Notes under the pieces: generated by a model
The model's database searches: none
Seen by the model: only the letters and a program-made list of their open reading frames with translations
What the model was told of the DNA's origin: nothing
Origin: an uncultured Candidatus Saccharibacteria bacterium
Lineage (GTDB): Bacteria > Patescibacteriota > Saccharimonadia > Saccharimonadales > Saccharimonadaceae
Reading direction: 5' to 3'
NCBI GenBank assembly: GCA_947097085.1
Contig: CAMUQR010000021.1
Location: 1-12,248 of the forward strand
DNA: 12,248 nt
In this document: piece by piece, positions 5,447-12,017 of the stretch
How the letters are laid out: every line of letters starts with the position of its first letter
How positions within the stretch are numbered: position 1 is the first letter of the stretch
Translations under genes and position numbers: made by a program

Positions 5447-6901
5447 TCACTTAATACGACGCCACAGCGGCTGGTTTTTAGTGTCTAAAATCTCAATTCC
5501 CTGCTCAAGTAGCTCAGTACGAATTGCGTCGGCTCGCTCGAAATCACGATTGTCTTTAGCAAATTTGCGCTCAATAATTAAACGCTTTAAGCTCTCATCA
5601 ATATCAGGCGTGCTAGTAATTAAATCAAAGCCTAATAAATCATCAATTTGTTGAATAAAATCGACCAGCGACTGACGATGAATATTACGAAAATCAGTCG
5701 TCGGTGAACGTAAAATCTGCCAAGCTTCGTCAATGGTTGCCATGATTTGCGGAGTGTTAAGGTTATCATTGGCGAGTTCTAGGATATGACGCTTGACCGC
5801 TAGGAAATTGATAGTTTTGTCGTGATCTTGAGCGATATCATCATAGATCTGATGGCGAAACGATGCCACCTCGCGCCAGCTAGCTAAGCGGTTTTTGGCG
5901 GATTCGAGTGCCTCAAATGAGAAATTGCCTTCTTTTTGGTAATGTCCCTGCAGAATGAGCATTTTTAGATCCATCGCCATGAAGCCACGCTCCTCGAGAT
6001 CATCAAGTGTGTAGCCATTGCCGAGGCTTTTGGAGATTTTTGTACCATCAGATTTGAGATGATTGTTATGAATCCAAAAAGTCGCCATTGGCTTGCCTGT
6101 CACTGATTCAGTCTGGGCAATTTCGTTGGTGTGATGAACTGGAATATGATCGATTCCGCCGGTGTGAATATCGATTTGCTCACCTAGAGTATTTAAAATA
6201 ATCGCGCTACACTCCAAATGCCAGCCTGGAAATCCCATCACCTCGCCCGCCTCAGGATTATCTAATAAATCCACTGGCGTTGGCCATTCCATATCGCGTT
6301 TAGCCTCGCCGATTGGTGAAAATTTCCACAGAGCGAAGTCGGTAATCTGTCGCTTTTGGAGATTTAGCTCAACGCGCGCTCCAGCTTGTAGGGCGTTCAG
6401 GTTGAGCTGTGCTAAATGTCCGTAATCTTTAACTAAACTAGTGTCTAAATAAATCCCATCATTAATCTGATAAGTCAGGCCAGCTTGCTTCAGCCGACGC
6501 ACTAACTCTAGTTGTTCGTTGATAAAATCGGTCGCCTTGGCAAACTGCAATGGACGTATCAAATTGAGCTGATCAAACCCCGCTAAAAACGCCTGACTGT
6601 ATTGCTCGGCAATATCCCAGGCGGTCAAACCCTGCTCACGCGCTTTTTTGACTAATTTATCCTCACCTTCATCAGCGTCCGAAGTTAAATGCCCAACATC
6701 TGTTAGATTAATTACGCGCTTTGGTTTATAACCATCTAAAATCAGCGCTCGCACTAGCACATCCCAATAAATATAAGCCGCCCAGTTGCCAATATGCAGA
6801 TAATTATAAACCGTCGGCCCACAACTATAAATCTTAACAGCCGGTGGATTTAGTGGTTGTAATTCTTCAATTTGGCGCGATAGGGTGTTGTAGAGTTTCA
6901 T
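5447..6901 (-). CDS. cysS: Cysteinyl-tRNA synthetase
   Basis: Class I aminoacyl-tRNA synthetase charging tRNA-Cys in the cytoplasm, 484 residues, near the usual length (about 460-480). Landmarks: zinc ligand Cys27 in YSCGPTVYNYLHIGN, where HIGN (36-39) is the ATP-binding HIGH motif; NLTDVGH (65-71); GWHLECSA with Cys231; then HTGGIDHIPVHHTNEIAQ (246-263), holding His256 and Glu260 as the remaining zinc ligands; and KISKS (288-292), the KMSKS loop. The zinc set is therefore intact, unlike Tgt and RecR in this window. The block usually written HGGGxDLxFPHHENEIAQ is divergent (Thr for Gly, HIPV for LxFP, Thr for Glu), a variant I associate with CPR-type CysRS. The anticodon-binding tail (about 400-484) is present. 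The ATG at 6901 lies six bases after an extended -10, so the mRNA is probably leaderless. Confidence 0.95.
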   Translation of the reverse strand: MKLYNTLSRQIEELQPLNPPAVKIYSCGPTVYNYLHIGNWAAYIYWDVLVRALILDGYKPKRVINLTDVGHLTSDADEGEDKLVKKAREQGLTAWDIAEQYSQAFLAGFDQLNLIRPLQFAKATDFINEQLELVRRLKQAGLTYQINDGIYLDTSLVKDYGHLAQLNLNALQAGARVELNLQKRQITDFALWKFSPIGEAKRDMEWPTPVDLLDNPEAGEVMGFPGWHLECSAIILNTLGEQIDIHTGGIDHIPVHHTNEIAQTESVTGKPMATFWIHNNHLKSDGTKISKSLGNGYTLDDLEERGFMAMDLKMLILQGHYQKEGNFSFEALESAKNRLASWREVASFRHQIYDDIAQDHDKTINFLAVKRHILELANDNLNTPQIMATIDEAWQILRSPTTDFRNIHRQSLVDFIQQIDDLLGFDLITSTPDIDESLKRLIIERKFAKDNRDFERADAIRTELLEQGIEILDTKNQPLWRRIK

Positions 6902-6907
6902 GGGTAT

Positions 6908-6916
6908 ATTTTATCA
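6908..6916 (-). promoter_or_regulatory. Extended -10 promoter, probably leaderless, for cysS
   Basis: On the minus strand TGA is followed by TAAAAT, six bases (ATACCC) and then the cysS ATG. The predicted transcription start coincides with the A of the ATG. The geometry is the same as before the DUF167 gene. It lies just beyond the end of the accessory operon, giving cysS its own start. Confidence 0.58.
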
Positions 6917-6943
6917 CACTAGTTATAGCGAGGGCTACAGTTC

Positions 6944-7453
6944 CTATTTGCCAGATTCGTATTTGGCGATGCCGATTAGTGTTGGACTATCATATTTTTG
7001 ATAAATTGGCTTAAGAATCCGGATGTTATTATCGTCTATCTGACTATCGAGAATTTTTGATAATTCTTGTTTACTTATGGTAAGTTCTAGAGTTTTTTCC
7101 TCGCCAGCTCTTAATTCGATTTTTTTATCAACTGTATCTTTCGTTAATACGAAAGTTTCGTGGTCACCAATTTGGAGCTGATTAGATAGGAAAACACTAT
7201 TTTTGGAGTCATTTTTGATAGCGTAAGTGATCTTTTGCTCATTAATTCTGACATTACTAATTTTGATGTCGTTTAAAAATTGCTTCTTTTTCACTAATTT
7301 ACTAAACTGGATGCCATTATCTAAAAGACGTTCGATATCGTCTTGCGGTGGTTGGTGCTTACTGGAGGGCTGTTGGCTTTGCCAGTGCTTAACACTCAAC
7401 ACTGCACCAGCTATCAGCAGAATTGCTATTAGAATGATTCGTCTTTTATTCAT
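6944..7453 (-). CDS. Membrane-anchored accessory protein of the ABC operon (second paralog)
   Basis: A 169-residue protein with no recognised name. MNKRR is followed by a hydrophobic span (about 6-21), a Gln/Ser/Pro-rich linker (about 24-38) and a domain from about 56 built mostly of predicted beta strands: KISNV, ITYAIKNDSKNSVFL, a strand near FVLTKD, KIELRAGEEKTLELTIS, and a closing IYQKY...LIGIAKY. The 'KN(D/N)-x-x-x-x-VF' and 'aGEE-x-x-L' pattern recalls immunoglobulin-like extracytoplasmic domains such as DUF4352, but I do not claim that family. The preceding frameshifted gene encodes a clear relative. The ATG at 7453 overlaps that gene's stop by eight bases and follows GGAGAAGGA, so it is preferred to the longer frame opening at 7480, which would put charged residues before the span. 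It is the last gene of the operon. Confidence 0.8.
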   Translation of the reverse strand: MNKRRIILIAILLIAGAVLSVKHWQSQQPSSKHQPPQDDIERLLDNGIQFSKLVKKKQFLNDIKISNVRINEQKITYAIKNDSKNSVFLSNQLQIGDHETFVLTKDTVDKKIELRAGEEKTLELTISKQELSKILDSQIDDNNIRILKPIYQKYDSPTLIGIAKYESGK

Positions 7454-8032
7454 TTCCTTCTCCAATCTTAATATAACCAATCACGGTTCGCTTCTCGTCA
7501 TTTTTGTAAATTAGGCGGTAAGCTTTAAAATTTTTTCGGTTAAGTTTAGATCTTTCTACTATTGTAATAGTAAAATCCAAATTAATCTCCTCTCCTGGTT
7601 TAATAATTTTATATGCTTGATCAAAATCGTAAAATAATAATTCAACAGCAATCCCCTGTGGTTCGTTAAAAACCATATTAGTTAGTTCGGGCGTAATAAA
7701 AACATCGTGCTTGTAGTTGTTTTTGAGAGTGTAAGTAGCCTTGTTGAAATCGCCATTGAGATGATAATTGGTGATAGAAATTTTTTCAGCGCGATGGCCA
7801 TTTTTATATAAGACGAGGTGTTAACTTCCGGTATTTTAAAGTCTGGATTGGTAGCAAGTATTGATTTGGCGTGCTGTGAAATTTGGTGAATTCTATTGGA
7901 TTTTTCGGCGGTTTCTTTTTGTTCATGAGCAATTTGTGCATATATTATAGAGGCGATGCAAACTATCACAATAATTAAAACACTCCACATGGTTAGATCA
8001 AGCCTTAACAGTGCTTTTAGCTTATTTTTCAT
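7446..8032 (-). pseudogene. Frameshifted membrane-anchored accessory protein (first paralog)
   Basis: The reading frame starting at ATG 8032 overlaps the end of the ATPase gene by 11 bases. It encodes a basic head, a hydrophobic span (about 14-33) and a charged linker, then loses similarity to its neighbour. The matching continuation is in the -1 frame, open from about 7820 to the stop at 7446: KISITNY, ATYTLKNNYKHDVFI, KPGEEINLDFTI and a final IYKND...VIGYIKIG. These align with the paralog at 6944-7453. Joining the frames needs a single missing base between about 7777 and 7820, where two A runs lie on the coding strand (five at 7801-7805, six at 7781-7786). The repaired product would be about 195 residues, the same architecture as the next gene. 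The shift may be a real mutation, a homopolymer sequencing error, or programmed slippage at the six-A run; sequence alone does not decide. An upstream extension to 8071 is unlikely, since it would only add residues overlapping the ATPase. Confidence 0.75.
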
Positions 8033-8654
8033 GTAGAATCTTTCCTTCACTAATTTCAATGACGGCGTCACAACTATTTAGAATATTATCATTAATGTGT
8101 GTAATAAAAATCACCAGCTTACCAGCGTCGCGTTGTCGGATGAGGAACTTCTGAACTTTAGCAACAGTGTCTTTATCAAGTGCATTAAACGGTTCGTCTA
8201 AAATATAAGTGCTCGGTTGGTGCATAAAAGCTTGGATTAAGCCAACCTTATGTTTAGTACCAAGGGAAAGATTTTTGAACTTTTCATGTTTATACTCTTC
8301 AATCCCGAAGAATTTATACCAGTAATCGAGATCTATTGAATTCGGTTGGTTGCTCATTTTACGTAAGTATTCCAGGTTTTCTTGTATAGTGAAGTCATTA
8401 ACTAAAACAGGATTTTCAATCACGATACCTGCATCTTCGATGTAATTGTTGTTTTTGCGGATTTCTTTACCCTTTTGTAGAACTTGACCAGAAGTATATT
8501 TAATATATCCAGCGAGACTTTTTAAGATTAGGGTTTTGCCGGAGCCATTAGCACCGGTAATGCCGTACATTTTACCGTCTTCAAACTTATAATTAATGTC
8601 TTTCAGGACAATCTTTGTGCCATATTTTTTCAAACCATTATGGATTTCGATCAT
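8022..8654 (-). CDS. ABC transporter ATPase, BcrA-like short type
   Basis: A 210-residue nucleotide-binding subunit that would power the two adjacent permeases from the cytoplasmic face. Walker A is GANGSGKT (34-41); the Q-loop region reads VIENPVL with Glu80 in place of Gln, as in many BcrA-type ATPases of bacitracin/lantibiotic resistance exporters; the signature is LSLGT (129-133) instead of LSGGQ; Walker B is YILDE (150-154) followed by NALD; and the switch histidine is His186 in FITH. All catalytic elements are present. The protein is short, lacking the C-terminal extension of BcrA itself. Its ATG directly follows the stop of the second permease, and its end overlaps the first accessory gene by 11 bases, so the genes are translationally coupled. 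Substrate is unknown; export of a peptide or lipid-type compound is inferred from the ATPase type. Confidence 0.92.
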   Translation of the reverse strand: MIEIHNGLKKYGTKIVLKDINYKFEDGKMYGITGANGSGKTLILKSLAGYIKYTSGQVLQKGKEIRKNNNYIEDAGIVIENPVLVNDFTIQENLEYLRKMSNQPNSIDLDYWYKFFGIEEYKHEKFKNLSLGTKHKVGLIQAFMHQPSTYILDEPFNALDKDTVAKVQKFLIRQRDAGKLVIFITHINDNILNSCDAVIEISEGKILHEK

Positions 8655-9308
8655 CTAAGCTTTCCTCTCTTTAAATAAAATAATACTATACACTACCGTC
8701 AGAGTTAATAAGTACAAAACCAGAATACCAGCTACTGGTAATTTATAAATAAAATAATCAGCAAAAATTGATAATGTAAAAACTCCAACTAAGAAAAATT
8801 CAATTCGGTTAACAATGAATAATAATAAAAAAGGCAATACACTATAGAATATTCCTGTTAGTAATAAATATTTAATGGCGGTTGGAGATAGAGAATGATC
8901 TGCCTGAATTAGCAATATTGTCGTAATAATTGTCAGTAAAGAAATTAAAATATCAGTTAAGATTGGTTTTAGTAAGAATTGTATTGATTTATAAAAATAG
9001 TCGTATAAGTTTTTAGATCGAACGCGTATAGTTTCTTTCAGGCCTTCATAGAAGTTGTTGATTTGTGTCATACTCAACATGTAGTATGAAAACACTAATG
9101 TACTCAGCAGAACTACTTTGAACGGTTGAGTATGAATTTGTCCATTGATTAATACATAAAAAGAATTAATGCCAACCGAAGTCAATTCATCAGTAGTGAG
9201 TAGTTGATTACCGGGATTTATTTTTGATTGAATTGAGTGCACTACTATCACAATTAAAAATATTTTAAAGATGGCTATGATAAGATTTTTAGATTTCAAG
9301 TTTATCAT
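8655..9308 (-). CDS. ABC-2 type permease subunit, 217 residues
   Basis: A very hydrophobic protein with about six spans: 8-25, 64-80, 113-133, 145-165, 171-187 and 190-211. The segment between the first two spans (about 26-62) would face outside, and the charged stretch between spans two and three (about 84-110, with GLKETIRVRSKNLYDYF) would be the cytoplasmic coupling region that contacts the ATPase. This is the ABC-2 exporter layout (NisG/BcrB type), although no family-specific motif is strong enough to name. It overlaps the end of the upstream permease by 20 bases and abuts the ATPase gene. The start at 9308 is preceded by TTGGAAAA, a plausible ribosome binding site inside the upstream gene. 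It is AT-rich with many Ile/Phe/Tyr/Asn codons, unlike recR and tgt in the same window. Confidence 0.85.
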   Translation of the reverse strand: MINLKSKNLIIAIFKIFLIVIVVHSIQSKINPGNQLLTTDELTSVGINSFYVLINGQIHTQPFKVVLLSTLVFSYYMLSMTQINNFYEGLKETIRVRSKNLYDYFYKSIQFLLKPILTDILISLLTIITTILLIQADHSLSPTAIKYLLLTGIFYSVLPFLLLFIVNRIEFFLVGVFTLSIFADYFIYKLPVAGILVLYLLTLTVVYSIILFKERKA

Positions 9309-10134
9309 TGCTTAATTTTCCAATCCATATATTAGCGATTATTAAGACTAAAATTGGCATGATCAATTGTGCTAATGTATATCCGTTTAACGATCCAAGT
9401 AAAAAAACTCCCCCTGGTAATAATTGATAGATTATTTCCAAAAAAGTGTTACCTAATAAAATAGCCGGAGCTAGCCACGCTAGAATAATCACAATCAATA
9501 GAGTGTCAAATTCACCGTATCGATCAAGTAGATTAAGAGTGAGAAGATTGAATAAAAAAAGCCAGACAAAAATCACAACTTCAAAAAAGACGAAGCAAAC
9601 TATTCGGTTAATCATAAAAAGGCTGATAATATCACTGTGATTATACATAAAATAGAATAGCGGACTGCTAAAATTGCGATCTGTAGACAGCAAACCTATA
9701 ATGAGTAATGCCAGAATAATAGTGAGAGAAAAAATCGGTGTAATGAGCGCTATTTGAATCTTTAACTTACTCTTTTCGCGTTGATAAGTGTTGTTTCTGC
9801 CGATAGTGTATTTGATTGCGTGGTTTTTTAAGTTGGAATATAAAAAGATTGTGCTAATAATAACAATAGGCAGAACTCGTATTTTAGTAGATCCGTAATC
9901 GGCGTAAGTGCTATTAAATGCAAAGTGATTTTTGAGGTCTAAAAAATGCTCTAAAAAATTTTTCTTCTTGGCTTTTTCAATCATTTCTGGTGGCATATCA
10001 GATTCTTGACTAGTGTCTTGTAACCTAGACGGTGCTTTGTAGGCGTAATCAATATACCTATAAAACACCATAAATAAGGTCGCACAAATAATTATCAAAT
10101 ATAAAGCCAGATACTTATGATTGAGGATTTTCAT
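9289..10134 (-). CDS. ABC-2 type permease subunit, 281 residues
   Basis: First gene of the accessory operon. Predicted spans: about 9-26, 86-101, 128-149, 173-198, 211-232 and 254-271. A large extracytoplasmic segment lies between spans one and two (about 28-85), Ser/Asp/Lys-rich with MPPEMIEKAKKK. The stretch after span two, KNHAIKYTIGRNNTYQREKSKL (about 103-124), resembles the coupling helix of ABC-2 exporters, where a phrase like 'k-x-x-TIGRN-x-Y-x-R-E' is common. The two unequal permeases with one short ATPase match the organisation of lantibiotic immunity or bacitracin-type exporters. No regulator or toxin gene is beside it. The start at 10134 has only a weak purine-rich stretch upstream. 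A promoter candidate overlapping a 17-bp palindrome lies about 30-60 bases upstream. Confidence 0.85.
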   Translation of the reverse strand: MKILNHKYLALYLIIICATLFMVFYRYIDYAYKAPSRLQDTSQESDMPPEMIEKAKKKNFLEHFLDLKNHFAFNSTYADYGSTKIRVLPIVIISTIFLYSNLKNHAIKYTIGRNNTYQREKSKLKIQIALITPIFSLTIILALLIIGLLSTDRNFSSPLFYFMYNHSDIISLFMINRIVCFVFFEVVIFVWLFLFNLLTLNLLDRYGEFDTLLIVIILAWLAPAILLGNTFLEIIYQLLPGGVFLLGSLNGYTLAQLIMPILVLIIANIWIGKLSNDKLEI

Positions 10135-10157
10135 ACTTTCTTACTCTAAGTCAATAG

Positions 10158-10174
10158 CTTATCTATATGATAAG
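10158..10174. repeat. 17-bp inverted repeat overlapping the ABC operon -10
   Basis: CTTATC and GATAAG, exact complements, are separated by five bases. On the minus strand one arm overlaps the candidate -10 hexamer TATCAT. It could be an operator or a leader hairpin, or chance in AT-rich DNA. Confidence 0.35.
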
Positions 10175-10195
10175 AAATTTCACTTTAAAAAGCAA
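10167..10195 (-). promoter_or_regulatory. Candidate -35/-10 promoter for the ABC operon
   Basis: On the minus strand TTGCTT (10190-10195), 17 bases of spacer and TATCAT (10167-10172). The -10 is one base from consensus and the -35 keeps TTG only. Unlike the other promoters here it lacks the TGn extension and relies on correct spacing. The predicted start is near 10160, about 26 bases before the first permease ATG. Confidence 0.4.
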
Positions 10196-10236
10196 ATAAG
10201 ATTCGCCAGGACTGGATTTTAAAATGGGATTACTTT

Positions 10237-10365
10237 TTATGAGTCGTGAGTGTCGCTGAAAATGTCGCCACTATTTTGACAGCTGAAGGATACCAGATAA
10301 GTTGCATTAGTAAAAAGTTTGTTGCCTTCGGTGATTAGTGAGTTTTCAACTTTTAATCTTAACAT
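10237..10365 (-). CDS. Possible 42-residue ORF after the DHH gene
   Basis: An ATG three bases after the DHH gene's stop opens 42 codons ending in TAA at 10237-10239. The product begins MLRLKVENS and continues polar and neutral, with one Cys (29) and an acidic Asp-rich tail; there is no membrane span and no recognised motif. No Shine-Dalgarno site is visible, though reinitiation from the DHH gene would be possible at this spacing. It may be a real small protein, a remnant of a larger gene, or chance. The rest of the 10135-10368 interval holds only the promoter and inverted repeat described separately; I see no convincing terminator in it. Confidence 0.3.
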   Translation of the reverse strand: MLRLKVENSLITEGNKLFTNATYLVSFSCQNSGDIFSDTHDS

Positions 10366-10368
10366 AAT

Positions 10369-11397
10369 TTAGTAATTATTGAGGCTCTTTTGCACGACCT
10401 CAATCAACTCTGCCTTGATTGTGTCAAAATCATCATAAACTCGAAAGCCTGAGGCGTGAGCATGTCCCCCACCTCCGAAATAGCCGGCGATAGTTTCAGC
10501 GATTGGTGCGTTGGAACGGATTTTGCCAGTGATTTTGCCGTCAGGATAGGTTTTGAGGGCGATGGCGACTTCTACGCCAGTGACGAAGCGCATTTCGTCG
10601 AGTACTAGTACGCTCGGGTTGTATTTGTCAGAATAGAGTTTGATCTCGTCAAACGGAATGGTGACCAGCGCTAATTTACCGTCTACTTCATATTCGACGC
10701 GTTGTAATAGCTCGCCTTTGTAGTGTAAAATCTCAGGTGCTTTTTTAGATAATTCGAAGCGGGCTTGGTCGATATCGTAAACATGCGCCCCCGCTTCGGT
10801 CAGCTGGCTCATAATCAAATAAGTTTGCGGGGTGACGTTTTGAGTTGATAGACCAAGTGTATCACCTAAAATCGCCGCCATTAAAGCCGTGGCTAGCTCG
10901 CTTGATAACTCGAGCTTGAGATGTTGAACTAACTCAAAAATTAGCTCAGCTGAAGCTACTGCTGGCGCAATTAGTTCAATCTGTGGTGTGAAGTTGACAT
11001 CGGGCTTGGTTTCGTGATGGTCAATAATAATGATCGGTTTAGAATGCAAAAAATCCTGACGAATTGGGTCGTCAAGCACTTTTGACAGTAGAATTTGACT
11101 GGCGGTGTCAACAATAATCGCTAAATCAGCGTGATAATCGAACTCATCACTGACTCGATCCCAACCCGGCAAATAACGCATATAGCTTGGAATCTGAACG
11201 GGACAATACAGACTGGATTGCTTACCGAGTTGATGAGCGATGTCTTCAATCGCTAGTGCACTCCCGAGTGAATCAATGTCGGGATTTTCGGCTTGAATAA
11301 TCACGATATTACTCGCCTGCTCGAGTAACTGGCGAAATTGCGTAATCTGCTCGTCACTAAAATGGCGCGGTAATAATGTTTCAAGCACGTGATTCAT
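10369..11397 (-). CDS. DHH family phosphoesterase, NrnA-like, with altered motif I
   Basis: A 342-residue cytoplasmic phosphoesterase of the DHH/DHHA1 family, the group that includes NrnA (degradation of very short RNA and of pAp). Motif I is AENPDIDSLGS (36-46) with Asp40 and Asp42; motif II holds Asp97 in VDTAS; motif III is IDHH (125-128); motif IV is Asp179 in LGDTLG; and the DHHA1 end carries GGGGHAHASGF (308-318). The usual motif I His (as in HxxPDxDAxGS of NrnA) is Ala36 here, so one metal ligand of the two-metal site appears missing. The rest of the active site is intact. It overlaps recR by four bases (ATGA) in a recR-DHH operon. The exact substrate is not shown; NrnA-like function is inferred, and I withhold the symbol. 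Confidence 0.88.
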   Translation of the reverse strand: MNHVLETLLPRHFSDEQITQFRQLLEQASNIVIIQAENPDIDSLGSALAIEDIAHQLGKQSSLYCPVQIPSYMRYLPGWDRVSDEFDYHADLAIIVDTASQILLSKVLDDPIRQDFLHSKPIIIIDHHETKPDVNFTPQIELIAPAVASAELIFELVQHLKLELSSELATALMAAILGDTLGLSTQNVTPQTYLIMSQLTEAGAHVYDIDQARFELSKKAPEILHYKGELLQRVEYEVDGKLALVTIPFDEIKLYSDKYNPSVLVLDEMRFVTGVEVAIALKTYPDGKITGKIRSNAPIAETIAGYFGGGGHAHASGFRVYDDFDTIKAELIEVVQKSLNNY

Positions 11398-12014
11398 AGC
11401 GACACCGCCTTACGGCCGTCGAGTGCATAGCCGAGGGTAATCTGGTCGGCATATTCTAGATCAGTTCCTACTGGTAAGCCTTGGGCTAAGCGGGTGACGG
11501 TTAGTTCTAGTCCGGCTTCTTTGATACGTTTTTGGACGTAGAGTGCGGTTGACTCGCCTTCGACGCTAGCATTGGTGGCGATAATTAACTCTTCAACCTG
11601 ATCATCGCGTAGTCGCTCTAACAGCTCAGCAATATGTAAATCATCGGGATGAATACCGTCAATTGGCGATAAAGTCCCGCCCAGTACGTGATAAGTACCG
11701 TTAAATTTGCCGGTTTTTTCGATTGGAATAATATCGAGAGGCTCTTCAACTAAAGCTACTAATTGTTTATTGCGCTTCGGATCGGTATAGAGTGGCGAAA
11801 TCTCCTCATCTTCGCTAATCAAGGCGAAAGTTTTCGGGCATTCTTTAATGGAGCTTTTAAGCTCGGCAATTGCTACCGCAAGGTTTTGGTTGTAACGATC
11901 GTGATTTTTTAACAAAAAATAAGCATAGCGCTCAGCTGTGCGCGTGCCAACACCTGGTAATTGCCCAAGCTCATCAACAAGCTTGGACAAGGCTTGCGGT
12001 AGCAATTGATTCAT
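11394..12014 (-). CDS. recR: Recombination protein RecR with degenerate zinc finger
   Basis: RecR works with RecO (and RecF) to load RecA at gaps during recombinational repair. The 206-residue protein has the N-terminal helix-hairpin-helix (LGQLPGVGTRTAERYA, 17-32), a Toprim domain beginning VEEPLDI (89-95) and including TYHVLGGTLSPIDGI and IIATN, and the C-terminal block LPVGTDLEYADQITLGYALDGR. In the position of the Cys4 zinc finger (about 59-76), only Cys59 remains: CxxC reads C-P-K-T and the second pair aligns with Ser74 and a residue near Tyr76. The segment is also about two residues longer than usual, and the following TDPKR matches the family's SDPRR. It follows ybaB by three bases and overlaps the DHH gene by four, the common bacterial ybaB-recR pairing. 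The TGA stop shows standard code use. Confidence 0.94.
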   Translation of the reverse strand: MNQLLPQALSKLVDELGQLPGVGTRTAERYAYFLLKNHDRYNQNLAVAIAELKSSIKECPKTFALISEDEEISPLYTDPKRNKQLVALVEEPLDIIPIEKTGKFNGTYHVLGGTLSPIDGIHPDDLHIAELLERLRDDQVEELIIATNASVEGESTALYVQKRIKEAGLELTVTRLAQGLPVGTDLEYADQITLGYALDGRKAVSL

Positions 12015-12017
12015 TGA

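Noticed and set aside
5439..5448. Palindrome GATTTAAATC at the AI-2E/cysS junction
   Set aside because: It has no loop, is AT-rich, and overlaps both gene ends; no support as an operator or terminator.
5461..5477. Possible hairpin CAG-CGG-CTG followed by TTTTT after the AI-2E gene
   Set aside because: The stem is only three to four pairs and lies within the cysS end; too weak to call a terminator.
7454..7480. Longer start for the second accessory protein at 7480
   Set aside because: It lies inside the preceding paralog's coding end and would place charged residues before the membrane span; ATG 7453 has a good ribosome binding site.
11394..11397. Recoding of UGA, as in some CPR lineages
   Set aside because: UGA serves as the recR stop in an ATGA overlap, so the standard code applies.
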